Assembly: GCF_000468095.1 (NCBI RefSeq)
Contig: NZ_ASZC01000006.1
Location: 186,001-250,000 of the forward strand
DNA: 64,000 nt
Reading direction: 5' to 3'
DNA from: Pantoea sp. AS-PWVM4
Lineage (GTDB): Bacteria > Pseudomonadota > Gammaproteobacteria > Enterobacterales > Enterobacteriaceae
Shown here one piece after another: positions 18,841-29,540 of the stretch; the stretch's first letter is position 1, and each line of letters starts with the position of its first letter. A model generated the notes under the pieces. It ran no database searches. It was not told the DNA's origin and saw only the letters and a program-made list of their open reading frames with translations. The translations under genes were made by a program, and so were the position numbers.

Positions 18841-19007
18841 AATTCCACTTAAGGTGTGAAACAGGGGGTTTAAGGGTAATTTAGCCGCGAAATTGTTGCT
18901 TGTTTTACCGATTAAGCGTGAGACGCACTGTTACACTCAAGAGCTCGTGTGGCTGCTCAGGATGATGATGCTATTTGCAGGCACTCACCACCTACCAGGA
19001 AAAAACC

Positions 19008-19781
19008 ATGGTGATGAAGAATTTTAGTCATCGACTGCCTTCTTCAATTGAACTGGAGCAACAACAGGAAACGCGTCTCTTCTGGCAGCAGTGCCAACGA
19101 TTCTATACTTTCCAGCCGATCTACCAGGTCTCGGGCCACTTACTGGCTATTGAATTACTGACTGCGGTGACACATCCATCCGCACCAGAAAAAAGGCTTT
19201 CGCCGGAAATCTATTTTGATGCGCTGGAGATTTCTCAGCGTCTCGATGTGGTGCAGGAACAGCTGGAACTGCTGATGCAGTGGTCGGCCCTTTTTAATCA
19301 GCGCCAACTGGTGGCTTCGGTCAATATCGATGGCCCTACGCTGCTGGCAATCCAACAACATCCGCAAATCCGCAGCCTGATAACCCAACTGCCGTGGGTA
19401 CGCTTTGAACTGACAGAACATCATGTGTTGCCGCAGGAAGAGATGATTGCGCAGATGCCGGAGCTTGGCCCGCTGTGGCTGGATGATTTTGGTTCCGGTA
19501 TGGCGAACTTCTCCGCCCTGACCGAGCTGCGTTATGACTACATTAAGTTGTCACGCGAGCTGTTTATGCTGCTGCGCTCTACCGACGAAGGTCGCAGCCT
19601 GTTTTCCATGCTGTTGGCCTTGATCAACCGTTATTGCAACGGGGTGATTGTCGAAGGCGTGGAAACCGAGGAAGAGTGGCAGCAGGTGCGTAGCTCGCCC
19701 GCAATGGCCGCACAAGGTTATTTCTTCTCCCGCCCGGTTCCGTTTAGCGAACTGGAAAACATGGCGCTGGCGCTTCCCTGA
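19008..19781 (+). CDS. pdeH: EAL cyclic-di-GMP phosphodiesterase PdeH (YhjH)
   Basis: PdeH is a stand-alone cytosolic EAL enzyme that keeps cyclic-di-GMP low and permits flagellar motility in E. coli and Salmonella. The 257-residue product starts at ATG 19008, preceded by CAGGAAAAAACC. The signature reads ELL (AIELLTAVTH), as in E. coli PdeH. The other catalytic residues are present: VNIDGP, ELTEH, WLDDFGSGMAN, YIKLSREL, VEGVETEEEW and AQGYFFSRP. In E. coli it is expressed from a sigma-28 promoter; a weak ACCGATTA (18907-18914) upstream is the only comparable sequence here. Confidence 0.94.
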   Translation: MVMKNFSHRLPSSIELEQQQETRLFWQQCQRFYTFQPIYQVSGHLLAIELLTAVTHPSAPEKRLSPEIYFDALEISQRLDVVQEQLELLMQWSALFNQRQLVASVNIDGPTLLAIQQHPQIRSLITQLPWVRFELTEHHVLPQEEMIAQMPELGPLWLDDFGSGMANFSALTELRYDYIKLSRELFMLLRSTDEGRSLFSMLLALINRYCNGVIVEGVETEEEWQQVRSSPAMAAQGYFFSRPVPFSELENMALALP

Positions 19782-19843
19782 TAACGTTCCTCAACGTCTC
19801 GACTATCTTTAAATGAGACGTGGAAGGACAAGGAGGAAGCAGC

Positions 19844-21904
19844 ATGTCACGAACAGGAAAAGTCCTGAGTTGGGTCATCGGGATTTTTTTGTTGCTGGTT
19901 GTGGTGATGTTGGTCGTGATTGCGACCTTTGACTGGAATCGCCTGAAACCAACCATCAACCAGAAAGTCTCGGCAGAATTGAATCGACCTTTCGCCATTC
20001 GCGGCGATCTCGGTGTAGCCTGGGTACGCAATCGTGAAGAACCCGGCTGGCGTAGCTGGGTGCCCTGGCCGCAGGTGCATGCCGACGATATTATGCTGGG
20101 TAATCCGCCCGCTATCCCTGATGTCACCATGGTGCATTTACAGCGCGTGGAGGCGACGTTAGCGCCGCTGGCGTTGCTGCATAAACAGGTTTATCTGCCG
20201 TGGATCAAACTCCAGCAACCCGATGCACGCCTGGTACAGACTGCGGATAAACAAAACAACTGGACCTTCAACCTTGCCAGCAATAACAACGGCGAGGCCA
20301 ATGCGGCCCCTTCGGCCTGGACGTTCCGTCTCGATAATATCCTGTTCGATCAAGGGCAAGTACGCTATCGCGACGCCATTAACAAAGCGGATGTCAGCGT
20401 CACCCTCAATCCCCTCGGCAAGCCGGTGCCCTATGCGCAGGTGGCGGGAGGTGATGATAAACAGCAGGGTGCCGGTGACTTTGTCTTTGGCTGGCAGGCG
20501 AGCGGTACCTATAACAATCAGCGCTTAGAGGGCGAGGGCAAAATTGGCGGCATGTTGTCACTGCGCAGCCAGACCACACCGTTCCCGTTGCAGGTTGATG
20601 TACGCAATGGCACCACGCGGGTACGCGTCGAAGGGACATTGCAGGACCCCCTGAATCTGGGTGGGTTGGATGTACGGCTGCGTTTCTCCGGCGATACGCT
20701 GGCGAATCTGTACGGTTTGACTGGCGTGCTGTTACCCGATACGCCGCCCTATGAAACCGATGGTCACCTGATTGCGCGTTTTAATGACGACAAAGGCCCA
20801 GTGTTCCGCTACAAAAAATTCAATGGTCATATCGGTGACAGCGATATTCATGGTTCGCTGGTGTACCGTCAGGGCAAACCCCGTCCGAGCCTGACCGGCG
20901 ATCTCTCGTCGAACCAACTGCGTATGGCCGATTTGGGGCCGTTAATTGGGGTTAATTCTGGTAAGGGCAGTGAGAAAACGCAGCAGGCGAAAGCACAGCG
21001 TGGCGAAGCCTCGACGCAGCCTGCCGATCGTGTTCTGCCGCACGACAAGTTCGATACCAAAAATTGGGACGTGATGGATGCCGATGTGAAGTTCAGCGGT
21101 AAGCGCATCGAACATAGCAATTCGCTGCCGTTGAGCGATCTTTATACCCATTTACAGCTTAATAACGGTGATTTGCGCCTTGATCCGCTGCGCTTTGGTA
21201 TGGCGGGCGGAGCGCTTAACTCCACCATCCATCTGGAAGGGAACCGCAGCCCCATGCGTGGCCGGGCGGATGTGCATGTGCGTAAACTTCAGCTGCGGCA
21301 GTTGTTTCCCAATGTGCAAGCGATGCAGAAAAGCCTTGGTCAGTTGAACGGTGACGCCACCTTAAGCGGCACCGGTAATTCAGTGGCGGATTTGCTGGGC
21401 ACCAGTGATGGCGAGTTGAAGCTGTTGATGAACGATGGGTTGATCAGTCGCAGCCTGATGGAGATTGCCGGACTAAATGTCGGTAACTATGTGGTGGGTA
21501 AACTGTTTGGCGATGACGAGGTGCGTATCAACTGTGCGGCCACCGATCTCAACATTCGCAATGGGCTGGCGACGCCCAAACTGTTTGTCTTCGATACCGA
21601 GAACGCGGTGATTAATGTGTCAGGCAGCGTCAACTTTGCTAATGAGCGCCTCGATTTGACCATCGATCCCGAGAGTAAAGGTATCCGCATCATTACGCTG
21701 CGCTCGCCGTTGTATGTGCGCGGCACCTTCAAAAAACCGGATGCCGGGGTGAAAGCTGGGCCGTTGATTGCTCGCGGTGCCGCAGCGTTGGCATTAGGCG
21801 CGGTGGTGGCACCGGCCGCCGCGTTGCTGGCGTTGGTTTCACCCAGCGATACCGACAGCAATCAATGCAGCAACGTGTTGCAGCAGATGAAGCAGAAGAA
21901 ATGA
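19844..21904 (+). CDS. yhjG: AsmA-family protein YhjG
   Basis: YhjG belongs to the AsmA family, inner-membrane anchored proteins with large periplasmic domains linked to envelope lipid homeostasis. The 686-residue product starts at ATG 19844 after a strong AGGAGG. One N-terminal transmembrane helix (about residues 8-28) precedes an AsmA N-domain (FDWNRLKPTINQKVSAELNR), and the C-terminal AsmA domain includes 'LTIDPESKGIRIITLRSPLY'. The stop codon abuts the ppiC stop on the other strand with no gap. Its specific function is unknown. Confidence 0.93.
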   Translation: MSRTGKVLSWVIGIFLLLVVVMLVVIATFDWNRLKPTINQKVSAELNRPFAIRGDLGVAWVRNREEPGWRSWVPWPQVHADDIMLGNPPAIPDVTMVHLQRVEATLAPLALLHKQVYLPWIKLQQPDARLVQTADKQNNWTFNLASNNNGEANAAPSAWTFRLDNILFDQGQVRYRDAINKADVSVTLNPLGKPVPYAQVAGGDDKQQGAGDFVFGWQASGTYNNQRLEGEGKIGGMLSLRSQTTPFPLQVDVRNGTTRVRVEGTLQDPLNLGGLDVRLRFSGDTLANLYGLTGVLLPDTPPYETDGHLIARFNDDKGPVFRYKKFNGHIGDSDIHGSLVYRQGKPRPSLTGDLSSNQLRMADLGPLIGVNSGKGSEKTQQAKAQRGEASTQPADRVLPHDKFDTKNWDVMDADVKFSGKRIEHSNSLPLSDLYTHLQLNNGDLRLDPLRFGMAGGALNSTIHLEGNRSPMRGRADVHVRKLQLRQLFPNVQAMQKSLGQLNGDATLSGTGNSVADLLGTSDGELKLLMNDGLISRSLMEIAGLNVGNYVVGKLFGDDEVRINCAATDLNIRNGLATPKLFVFDTENAVINVSGSVNFANERLDLTIDPESKGIRIITLRSPLYVRGTFKKPDAGVKAGPLIARGAAALALGAVVAPAAALLALVSPSDTDSNQCSNVLQQMKQKK

Positions 21905-22186
21905 TCAGTTACGCCACAGCACCTTGATGATGTGGTAGCCAAAGGCGGTTTTCACCGGTCCATAGGGTTGCAGCAATGGGCAGCTGAAGACCGCTTTATC
22001 AAAGGCCGGGACCATCTGGCCTTTTCGGAACTCACCTAAATCGCCGCCGTTACGTCCGGAGGGGCAGGTGGAGTGTTTCTTTGCCAGCTGTTGGAAGTTC
22101 GCACCTTTTTCCAGCTGGGCCAGTAACGCTTTTGCTTTTGCTTCATCCTTCACCAGGATGTGTAAAGCTGCCGCGGTTTTCGCCAT
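21905..22186 (-). CDS. ppiC: Parvulin peptidyl-prolyl cis-trans isomerase PpiC
   Basis: PpiC (parvulin, Par10) is a cytosolic prolyl isomerase of about 93 residues. The start at 22186 ([15 protein letters not shown]) gives exactly 93, as in E. coli. The single rotamase domain shows [28 protein letters not shown] and the C-terminal FGYHIIKVL. In E. coli ppiC lies between ilvC and rep; here rep remains but ilvC is replaced by yhjG, marking a rearrangement joint. Confidence 0.96.
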   Translation of the reverse strand: MAKTAAALHILVKDEAKAKALLAQLEKGANFQQLAKKHSTCPSGRNGGDLGEFRKGQMVPAFDKAVFSCPLLQPYGPVKTAFGYHIIKVLWRN

Positions 22187-22240
22187 GATTCGGTCCTGTT
22201 GTGTATAATCGTCGCGCATTATAGCCTGCACCGAATGGAA

Positions 22241-22260
22241 GCGGCGCGATTTATCGCGCG
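22241..22260 (+). repeat. Single palindromic-repeat arm
   Basis: AGCGGCGCGATTTATCGCGC is one left-type arm of the REP-like family, unpaired here. It lies between ppiC and rep, 55 bp before ppiC's start and upstream of the rep start. Confidence 0.75.
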
Positions 22261-22279
22261 GTTAAGGTGCTGTGTGATG

Positions 22280-22315
22280 CCCTCATCCCGACCTTATCCC
22301 GCCAGCGGGAGAAGG
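22280..22315. repeat. CCCTCATCCC-type intergenic repeat fragment
   Basis: CCCTCATCCCGACCTTATCC followed by CGCCAGCGGGAGAAGG resembles the common enterobacterial 'CCCTCACCCC...CTCTCCC...GGGAGAGGG' repeat. A short CCCGC-CA-GCGGG hairpin sits inside it. It lies in the rep leader. The family assignment is from memory. Confidence 0.4.
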
Positions 22316-22350
22316 AGATGTGCAATATGTTAACTGAGTGAATTTCCGTT

Positions 22351-24375
22351 ATGCGTTTAAACCCCGGCCAACAACGTGCTGTCGAATTTGTCACCGGTCC
22401 CTGTCTGGTGCTGGCCGGTGCTGGCTCGGGTAAAACCCGTGTGATCACCAATAAAATTGCGCATCTGATCCGCGACTGCGGCTATCAGGCGCGTCATATC
22501 GCCGCCGTGACCTTCACCAATAAAGCTTCGCGCGAGATGAAAGAGCGTGTAGCGCAAACGCTGGGGCGCAAAGAGGCGCGCGGTCTGATGATCTCGACCT
22601 TCCATACCCTGGGGCTGGAAATTATCAAACGCGAATATGCCGCGTTGGGGATGAAATCGAGCTTTTCCCTGTTTGACGATCAGGATCAGCTGGCGTTGCT
22701 GAAGGATTTGACCAAACAGTGGCTGGAAGAAGATAAGACCCAGTTGCAGCAGCTGATTTCGACCATTTCCAACTGGAAGAACGATTTGGTTGATCCCCAG
22801 GGTGCGACAGGGATGGCGAAATCTCAGCGTGACCAGATTTTTGCCCATTGCTACCAGTTGTACGATCAACACCTGAAAGCCTGCAATGTGCTGGATTTTG
22901 ACGATTTGATTCTGTTGCCGACGCTGCTGCTGAAACGCAATCAGGAAGTCCGGGAACGCTGGCAGCAGCGCATCCGCTACCTGTTGGTGGATGAATATCA
23001 GGACACCAATACCAGCCAGTACGAGCTGGTGAAACTGCTGGTCGGCGCACGGGCGCGTTTTACCGTAGTGGGCGATGATGACCAGTCGATTTATTCCTGG
23101 CGCGGCGCACGGCCACAAAACCTGGTGCTGCTGAAAGAGGATTTTCCGGCACTGGAAGTGGTCAAGCTGGAACAGAACTATCGGTCGTCTCAGCGCATCC
23201 TGAAGGCTGCCAACATCCTGATTGCCAACAATCCGCATGTATTTGAAAAGCGACTGTTTTCTGAGCTGGGGATCGGTAGCGAGCTGAAGGTGCTGATGGC
23301 AAACAATGAGGACCACGAGGCGGAACGCGTGGCTGGCGAATTGATTGCGCATCACTTTATCAACAAGACGCAGTACAAGGACTACGCCATTCTCTATCGC
23401 GGCAACCATCAGTCGCGCGTGTTTGAGAAGCTGCTGATGCAGAACCGTATTCCGTATCGTATCTCGGGGGGGACTTCATTTTTCTCCCGCCCGGAGATTA
23501 AAGATTTGCTGGCCTACCTGCGTGTGCTCACCAACCCGGAAGATGACAGCGCGTTTCTGCGTATTGTGAATACGCCGCGGCGTGAGATTGGCCCTGCCAC
23601 GCTGCAAAAATTGGGTGAATGGGCCACGCTGCGCAACAAGAGTTTGTTCAACGCCAGTTTTGATATGGGGTTGGGGCAGACCCTGACCGGGCGTGGACTG
23701 GAGCATCTGCAACGTTTTACCGCCTGGCTGAATGAGATCATTCAACTGGCTGAACGTGAGCCAATCAATGCGGTACGCGATCTGATTCGCGGTATTGATT
23801 ACGAAAGCTGGCTGTTCGAAACCTCCCCCAGCCCGAAAGCCGCTGAAATGCGCATGAAAAACGTCAATATGTTGTTCCAGTGGATGACGGAAATGCTGGA
23901 AGGCAGTGAGCTGGATGAGCCGATGACGCTGGCGCAGGTGGTCACCCGTTTCACGCTGCGCGATATGATGGAGCGTGGTGAGAGCGACGAAGATGTCGAT
24001 CAGGTTCAGTTGATGACGTTGCATGCTTCAAAAGGGTTGGAGTTTCCGTATGTTTATCTGGTGGGAATGGAAGAGGGGCTTCTGCCGCACCAGAGCAGCA
24101 TTGATGAAAACAACATCGAGGAGGAGCGCCGTCTGGCGTACGTCGGGATTACCCGTGCGCAGAAGGAGCTAACCTTCACGTTGTGTCGCGAGCGCCGTCA
24201 GTATGGCGAGTTGGTGCGACCGGAGCCAAGCCGCTTTCTGCTGGAACTGCCGCAGGATGATATGGAATGGGAGCGCGAGAAGAAAGTGGTGAGCGCTGAG
24301 GAACAAATGAAAACGAGGCAGACTCGCGTCGCCGGTTTACGTGCGATGCTGGAGAATGCAAAAAAAGGCGCGTAG
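22351..24375 (+). CDS. rep: ATP-dependent DNA helicase Rep
   Basis: Rep is an SF1A 3'-5' helicase that clears proteins ahead of replication forks with DnaB. The 674-residue product has all the motifs: [10 protein letters not shown] (Walker A), [30 protein letters not shown] (motif II), [13 protein letters not shown] (III), EQNYRSS (IV), [15 protein letters not shown] (V) and [10 protein letters not shown] (VI). The C-terminal tail, needed for DnaB contact in E. coli, ends here with KKGA. The TAG stop codon lies inside the left arm of a palindromic repeat, which may have trimmed the last residues. Confidence 0.97.
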   Translation: MRLNPGQQRAVEFVTGPCLVLAGAGSGKTRVITNKIAHLIRDCGYQARHIAAVTFTNKASREMKERVAQTLGRKEARGLMISTFHTLGLEIIKREYAALGMKSSFSLFDDQDQLALLKDLTKQWLEEDKTQLQQLISTISNWKNDLVDPQGATGMAKSQRDQIFAHCYQLYDQHLKACNVLDFDDLILLPTLLLKRNQEVRERWQQRIRYLLVDEYQDTNTSQYELVKLLVGARARFTVVGDDDQSIYSWRGARPQNLVLLKEDFPALEVVKLEQNYRSSQRILKAANILIANNPHVFEKRLFSELGIGSELKVLMANNEDHEAERVAGELIAHHFINKTQYKDYAILYRGNHQSRVFEKLLMQNRIPYRISGGTSFFSRPEIKDLLAYLRVLTNPEDDSAFLRIVNTPRREIGPATLQKLGEWATLRNKSLFNASFDMGLGQTLTGRGLEHLQRFTAWLNEIIQLAEREPINAVRDLIRGIDYESWLFETSPSPKAAEMRMKNVNMLFQWMTEMLEGSELDEPMTLAQVVTRFTLRDMMERGESDEDVDQVQLMTLHASKGLEFPYVYLVGMEEGLLPHQSSIDENNIEEERRLAYVGITRAQKELTFTLCRERRQYGELVRPEPSRFLLELPQDDMEWEREKKVVSAEEQMKTRQTRVAGLRAMLENAKKGA

Positions 24376-24429
24376 CGGCGCGATTTATCGCGCAGGTTTT
24401 AAAAGAGCGCGATAAATCGCGCCGCTACG
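24371..24429. repeat. Palindromic repeat pair overlapping the rep stop codon
   Basis: Inverted 23-bp arms at 24371-24393 and 24407-24429 flank a 13-bp spacer, with core CGGCGCGATTTATCGCGC. The TAG of rep (24373-24375) is part of the left arm. The element fills the space between the convergent genes rep and gppA and would act as a bidirectional terminator-like stem. Confidence 0.85.
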
Positions 24430-24436
24430 GGGTACA

Positions 24437-25921
24437 TCAGGACAGGGTTAATAACCAGTGCACATAAGACTGGAAATGACTCTCCTGTTCCAGCAGCTCC
24501 GCCCTTAACGGATGCGCCTGCAACCAGCCCGGAGGCAACGTCAGATGCAGCGCATCATCATCCGCCTGCAAACGTACCGCCGGTAAGGTGTCGTCGCGAC
24601 GACGGCTGGAGAAGATAATCGCCAGACGCAATAAACGGCACAGACGCTCCGCCAGACGCGGTGGCACCGCATTCTGCTGCGTCAGTAGCGCCAGATCGAT
24701 GCTGCCGCTCTGGTTCTGTAACAGGCAGGCCAGCAGTTTTTTCTGGGCGGGGGTAAAGCCGGGAAGATCGAGATGGCGAATCAGGTAAGCAGCGTGCTGG
24801 GAAGCCTGGCGGAAATCAACACTCAGGCCAATTTCGTGAATCGAACAGGCGCTAAGCAGCAGATCGCGACATCGATGATCCAGCTTCCATGCGGCGCTTA
24901 CCTGACGGAAAAAGCTTTCAGCCAACTGGCGCACGCGTTCGGCCTGATCCACATCAATGGTAAAACGGCGCTGGACGTTTTGCAGGGTACGGCTGCGAAT
25001 ATCGCGATCAATGGGTTGATGCAGCATGCCATACACCAGCCCTTCGCGCAGTGCGCCACCGGCCAGCGTCATACTTTCGATATTCAGTTCCTGAAAGATG
25101 GCGATCAGGATCGACAAGCCGCTGGGGAACACCAGCGCGCGCTCCAGGGTCAGCCCTTCAATCTCCAGTTCCTCGAGCTTGCCACATTGAATGGCACGCT
25201 GTTTCAACTGTTGCAGTTTGCTCAGGGTAATACGTTCATCCATCCCCTGCGCCACCATAATTTCCTGTAGCGCCTGCACGGTGCCCGAGGCACCCACACA
25301 AATCTGCCAGCCTTTTTCGCGCAGTGCCGTCGCTACCGGGCGGATCATCTCACGCGCTGCCTGCTCGGCCTGAGCAAAGTTCTCCTTTGCCAGATGGCGA
25401 TCGCTGAAGTAACGCTCCAGCCAGGTGACGCAGCCCATCGACAGACTAAACAGCGTTGTCGCATGAGAACCCTCACCGGTCACCAGCTCGGTACTGCCGC
25501 CACCGATATCGACGACCAGACGCTGATCGGAGCCACCGGTGGTATGCGCCACACCCTGATAAATCAGGCGTGCTTCCTCTTCGCCACTGATGACGTTAAC
25601 TGGGCAGCCAAGGATCTGTTCTGCGGTAGTGAGGAAGTCCTGCGCGTTGGCAGCAAGGCGCAGCGTGGCCGTCGCAACCACGCGAATCTGCTCAGGAGGA
25701 ATGTCCTGGAGTTGTTCGGAAAAAAGTTTCAGGCACTGCCAGCCACGTTGCATTGCTTCTGCCGAGAGCTGGCTCTCTTTGTCGAGACCCGCAGCCAGGC
25801 GCACCTTGCGTTTTATGCGCGCGACCGTCTGAATGCTGCCAGAGACTTCGCGCACCACCAACATATGAAAACTGTTGGAACCCAGATCAATCGCAGCATA
25901 AAGGGACGATGCGCTTAGCAT
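24437..25921 (-). CDS. gppA: Guanosine-5'-triphosphate,3'-diphosphate pyrophosphatase GppA
   Basis: GppA converts pppGpp to ppGpp in the stringent response. The start at 25921 ([20 protein letters not shown]) gives 494 residues, the E. coli length; an upstream extension was discarded. The ASKHA-fold motifs are [12 protein letters not shown] (phosphate 1) and [12 protein letters not shown] (phosphate 2), with the catalytic glutamate region [12 protein letters not shown]. The C-terminal HD-like domain contains HEIGLSVDF. It starts 7 bp after the rhlB stop on the same strand, forming rhlB-gppA. Confidence 0.96.
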   Translation of the reverse strand: MLSASSLYAAIDLGSNSFHMLVVREVSGSIQTVARIKRKVRLAAGLDKESQLSAEAMQRGWQCLKLFSEQLQDIPPEQIRVVATATLRLAANAQDFLTTAEQILGCPVNVISGEEEARLIYQGVAHTTGGSDQRLVVDIGGGSTELVTGEGSHATTLFSLSMGCVTWLERYFSDRHLAKENFAQAEQAAREMIRPVATALREKGWQICVGASGTVQALQEIMVAQGMDERITLSKLQQLKQRAIQCGKLEELEIEGLTLERALVFPSGLSILIAIFQELNIESMTLAGGALREGLVYGMLHQPIDRDIRSRTLQNVQRRFTIDVDQAERVRQLAESFFRQVSAAWKLDHRCRDLLLSACSIHEIGLSVDFRQASQHAAYLIRHLDLPGFTPAQKKLLACLLQNQSGSIDLALLTQQNAVPPRLAERLCRLLRLAIIFSSRRRDDTLPAVRLQADDDALHLTLPPGWLQAHPLRAELLEQESHFQSYVHWLLTLS

Positions 25922-25928
25922 GGTGTGC

Positions 25929-27224
25929 TTAACCCGAACGTTTACGGTTGTTGTTACGCGGTGCGCCACTGCGACGGTTGGTGTTATTGCCACCACGACG
26001 CGGGCCATTGCCTGAGCGGTTACGGGTCAAACGTTTCGGTGGTGGCAGGTCGTTCAACAGCGCTTCGCTATTGTATTTGCTCACCGGGATACCGTGGCCG
26101 ATATACTCTTCAATGGCTGGCAGATTCAGCGCGTACTCTTCACAGGCGAGGCTGATGGAGTGACCGCTGGCACCCGCGCGGCCGGTACGGCCAATACGGT
26201 GCACGTAATCTTCACGATCGTCGGGCAGGTCGTAGTTAAATACATGGGTTACCGCAGGGATGTGCAGACCACGAGCAGCGACATCGGTTGCTACCAGAAT
26301 ATCAACATCACCTTTGGTGAAATCGTCGAGAATACGCAGACGTTTTTTCTGCGCCACATCACCGGTCAACAAGCCAACGCGATGACCATCGGCGGCGAGA
26401 TGCCCCCAGATGTCTTCACAACGGTGCTTGGTGTTAGCGAAGACGATGGCACGGTCTGGCCACTCTTCTTCCAGCAGGGTTTGCAGCAGACGCATCTTCT
26501 CTTCGTTTGAAGGATAGAAGAGTTCTTCTTTGATGCGATGGCCGGTTTTTTGCTCCGGTTCCACTTCCACATATTCGGCGTTGTTCATATGTTCGAACGC
26601 CAGTTCACGCACACGCCAGGAAAGGGTGGCGGAGAACAACATGCTCAGACGTTGCGTCGCAGGAGGAACACGGCGGAACACCCAGCGGATGTCTTTGATA
26701 AAGCCGAGATCGAACATGCGGTCAGCTTCGTCCAGCACCACCACCTGAATCGCACCCAGATTGATATGGTTCTGTTTAGCGTAATCGATCAGGCGACCGG
26801 TGGTACCCACCAGAATATCCACGCCTTGTTCCAGCACTTTCAGCTGTTTATCGTAACCGTCGCCGCCATAGGCCAAACCCAGCTTCAGGCCGGTGGCCTG
26901 TGCCAGCGGTTCTGCATCGGCATGGATCTGTACCGCCAGCTCGCGCGTAGGTGCCATGATCAAGGCGCGCGGCTGATTCACCTGACGGCCTTCAGCCTCA
27001 GGATGTGTAAGAAGATGATGAAACGTTGACGTCAGGAACGCCATCGTTTTGCCGGTACCGGTTTGCGCCTGACCCGCGACGTCACGCCCTGAAAGCGTAA
27101 GAGGCAACGCGAGCGCCTGAATCGGCGTGCAGTTATGAAAGCCTTTCTTTTCAAGGGCTTCCACTACCTTTGGGTGCAGGGCGAAGTCGGAAAACTTCTG
27201 TTCTGTTAAGTGTGTTTTGCTCAT
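25929..27224 (-). CDS. rhlB: ATP-dependent RNA helicase RhlB
   Basis: RhlB is the DEAD-box helicase of the RNA degradosome. The 431-residue protein shows the Q motif ([14 protein letters not shown]), [31 protein letters not shown] and [10 protein letters not shown] in order. A basic tail rich in Arg, Gly and Asn (about residue 395 onward, with [16 protein letters not shown]) should bind RNA and RNase E. It is divergent from trxA, with 116 bp between them, and leads the rhlB-gppA pair. Confidence 0.97.
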   Translation of the reverse strand: MSKTHLTEQKFSDFALHPKVVEALEKKGFHNCTPIQALALPLTLSGRDVAGQAQTGTGKTMAFLTSTFHHLLTHPEAEGRQVNQPRALIMAPTRELAVQIHADAEPLAQATGLKLGLAYGGDGYDKQLKVLEQGVDILVGTTGRLIDYAKQNHINLGAIQVVVLDEADRMFDLGFIKDIRWVFRRVPPATQRLSMLFSATLSWRVRELAFEHMNNAEYVEVEPEQKTGHRIKEELFYPSNEEKMRLLQTLLEEEWPDRAIVFANTKHRCEDIWGHLAADGHRVGLLTGDVAQKKRLRILDDFTKGDVDILVATDVAARGLHIPAVTHVFNYDLPDDREDYVHRIGRTGRAGASGHSISLACEEYALNLPAIEEYIGHGIPVSKYNSEALLNDLPPPKRLTRNRSGNGPRRGGNNTNRRSGAPRNNNRKRSG

Positions 27225-27340
27225 AGTGTGGTAGAATATCAGCTTACTATCGCTTTACGAAAGCGTATCCGATGAAATAAAGTCAACCTACGTTGGTAAA
27301 TATTACGCCAATTCGCCAGGCATAATCTTTGGAGTAAAAC

Positions 27341-27673
27341 ATGAGCAGCGATAAAATCGTTCACCTGACCGATGACAGTTTCGACACCGATGTGCTGAAA
27401 GCAGACGGTGTGACACTGGTAGATTTCTGGGCTGAATGGTGTGGTCCTTGCAAAATGATCGCACCGATTCTTGATGAAGTCGCAGAAGAGTACGACGGTA
27501 AGCTCACCATCGCCAAGCTGAACATTGACGACAACCCGGGCACCGCGCCGAAGTACGGCATTCGTGGTATCCCAACCCTGCTGCTGTTCAAAAACGGCGA
27601 GGTGGCGGCAACGAAAGTTGGCGCGCTGTCAAAAGGCCAGCTTAAAGAGTTCCTGAACGCTAACCTGGGCTAA
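27341..27673 (+). CDS. trxA: Thioredoxin 1
   Basis: Thioredoxin 1 is the main cytosolic dithiol reductant. The 110-residue protein carries the WCGPC active site (about residues 32-36), the buried Asp in [12 protein letters not shown] and the cis-Pro of [15 protein letters not shown] lies 8 bp before the ATG. It stands alone between divergent rhlB and the rho leader, as in E. coli. Confidence 0.98.
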   Translation: MSSDKIVHLTDDSFDTDVLKADGVTLVDFWAEWCGPCKMIAPILDEVAEEYDGKLTIAKLNIDDNPGTAPKYGIRGIPTLLLFKNGEVAATKVGALSKGQLKEFLNANLG

Positions 27674-28020
27674 GCCCGGCGCGGTGTTTCGTCCGCAGTG
27701 GCGAATTTTTTCTCCACTGCTGGACGTCTCCCTTTTAGCGTGATAAGTTGTCAATACTGCATTACGCACTTACCTTGTAGTTTGCATCTAAAAGATTTCC
27801 CTTGTCAGACCCTATTCGCATTGAACGTTTTCGTGGTTTGGCAATCTGACGGCTAGTACCCCTGGCAACATTATCGACCGTCTCCTCGCTTTCTATCGCC
27901 ATCCCTGACGATATCCGTCGAGCAGAGTCGAAAAAGAGCCATTAAACAGGCATGGAATATTCGCCATACCATTCACGACAAACATTTCGAGAATTACCCC
28001 GAGTTTAAGAACCCATCACT
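27674..28020 (+). promoter_or_regulatory. rho leader region
   Basis: This 347-bp gap holds the trxA transcript end (a GCAGTGG/CCACTGC stem at 27695-27720) and the rho promoter and leader. A pyrimidine-rich, G-poor tract around 27870-27915 could act as a Rho-loading site; rho is autoregulated by Rho-dependent termination in E. coli. I do not find a convincing equivalent of the E. coli rhoL peptide. An 18-codon ORF at 27952-28008 exists but its ribosome site is poor. Confidence 0.5.
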
Positions 28021-29280
28021 ATGAATCTTACCGAATTAAAGAATACGCCGGTTTCTGAGCTGATTACTCTCGGCGAAAATATGGGGCTGGAAAACCTGGC
28101 GCGTATGCGCAAGCAGGATATTATTTTCGCCATTCTGAAGCAGCACGCGAAGAGTGGCGAAGACATCTTCGGTGATGGTGTGCTGGAGATATTGCAGGAT
28201 GGATTTGGTTTCCTCCGTTCCGCAGACAGCTCCTACCTCGCCGGTCCCGACGACATCTACGTTTCTCCCAGCCAAATTCGCCGCTTCAACCTCCGCACAG
28301 GTGACACCATCTCCGGTAAAATCCGCCCGCCGAAAGAAGGTGAGCGTTACTTTGCCCTGTTGAAGGTGAATGAAGTTAACTACGATAAGCCGGAAAACGC
28401 GCGTAGTAAGATTCTGTTCGAAAACCTTACGCCGCTGCACGCTAACAGCCGTTTGCGTATGGAGCGTGGTAATGGTTCTACTGAAGACCTGACAGCGCGT
28501 GTTCTGGATCTGGCTTCACCGATTGGTCGTGGTCAGCGTGGCTTGATCGTAGCACCGCCGAAAGCCGGTAAAACCATGCTGCTGCAAAACATCGCCCAGA
28601 GCATCGCCTACAATCACCCGGATTGTGTGCTGATGGTGCTGCTGATTGACGAACGTCCTGAAGAAGTGACCGAGATGCAGCGTCTGGTTAAAGGCGAAGT
28701 TATCGCATCAACCTTCGACGAACCGGCTTCCCGCCATGTGCAGGTTGCGGAAATGGTGATCGAGAAGGCCAAACGCCTGGTCGAGCACAAAAAAGACGTC
28801 ATCATTCTGCTCGACTCCATCACCCGTCTGGCTCGCGCCTACAACACCGTAGTTCCGGCCTCAGGTAAAGTACTGACCGGTGGTGTGGATGCCAACGCCC
28901 TGCATCGTCCGAAGCGTTTCTTCGGTGCGGCGCGTAACGTGGAAGAGGGCGGCAGCCTGACCATTATCGCTACCGCGTTGGTTGATACCGGTTCGAAGAT
29001 GGACGAAGTGATTTACGAAGAATTTAAAGGTACCGGCAACATGGAATTGCACCTTTCCCGTAAAATTGCGGAAAAACGTGTGTTCCCGGCGATCGACTAC
29101 AACCGTTCCGGTACCCGTAAAGAGGAACTGCTTACCACCTCTGAAGAGTTGCAGAAGATGTGGATCCTGCGCAAAATCATCCATCCGATGGGTGAAATCG
29201 ACGCGATGGAGTTCCTCATCAACAAACTGGCAATGACCAAAACCAACGACGAATTCTTCGATATGATGAAGCGTTCCTGA
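28021..29280 (+). CDS. rho: Transcription termination factor Rho
   Basis: Rho is the hexameric RNA translocase that ends unprotected transcripts. The 419-residue protein has the N-terminal helical and OB-fold RNA-binding domain (GFGFLRS, primary site), then the P-loop [10 protein letters not shown], Walker [12 protein letters not shown]-loop region and [13 protein letters not shown] with the R-loop. Length equals that of E. coli (419). It is followed by a strong intrinsic-type hairpin at 29343. Confidence 0.98.
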   Translation: MNLTELKNTPVSELITLGENMGLENLARMRKQDIIFAILKQHAKSGEDIFGDGVLEILQDGFGFLRSADSSYLAGPDDIYVSPSQIRRFNLRTGDTISGKIRPPKEGERYFALLKVNEVNYDKPENARSKILFENLTPLHANSRLRMERGNGSTEDLTARVLDLASPIGRGQRGLIVAPPKAGKTMLLQNIAQSIAYNHPDCVLMVLLIDERPEEVTEMQRLVKGEVIASTFDEPASRHVQVAEMVIEKAKRLVEHKKDVIILLDSITRLARAYNTVVPASGKVLTGGVDANALHRPKRFFGAARNVEEGGSLTIIATALVDTGSKMDEVIYEEFKGTGNMELHLSRKIAEKRVFPAIDYNRSGTRKEELLTTSEELQKMWILRKIIHPMGEIDAMEFLINKLAMTKTNDEFFDMMKRS

Positions 29281-29342
29281 CGTGTCAGTGGCGAAAAGTC
29301 TCTCAGACAGACTTTTCGCACAAATTGCCAGGATTTATCGCC

Positions 29343-29372
29343 AACGCCACGTCTTAACGTGGCGTTTTTTAT
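29343..29372 (+). terminator. Terminator after rho
   Basis: AACGCCACGT and ACGTGGCGTT form a 10-bp stem with a CTTA loop, followed by TTTTATTTT. This is a standard intrinsic terminator 62 bp after the rho stop. Confidence 0.9.
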
Positions 29373-29540
29373 TTTCGGGCATTAGGATTATGCGAGCCGG
29401 GAGTATTGATAATGACTGTGGCGGAAGTGCTGGTTTTTTAACCAAACGCGCACCTCTGGAGCAGAATTAGGACTAAGGATGAACGGCAAAGGCAAAAAGT
29501 TCGCCTATTGTTGTCCACGATTTTAGCTGAGAGCGTTAAT

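Noticed and set aside
18888..18915. Possible sigma-28 promoter before pdeH (GAAA-N14-ACCGATTA)
   Set aside because: The -35 and spacing deviate from TAAA-N15-GCCGATAA; chance match cannot be excluded.
22357..23409. 350-codon minus-strand frame opposite rep
   Set aside because: Fully antisense to a conserved helicase; no motif or start signal.
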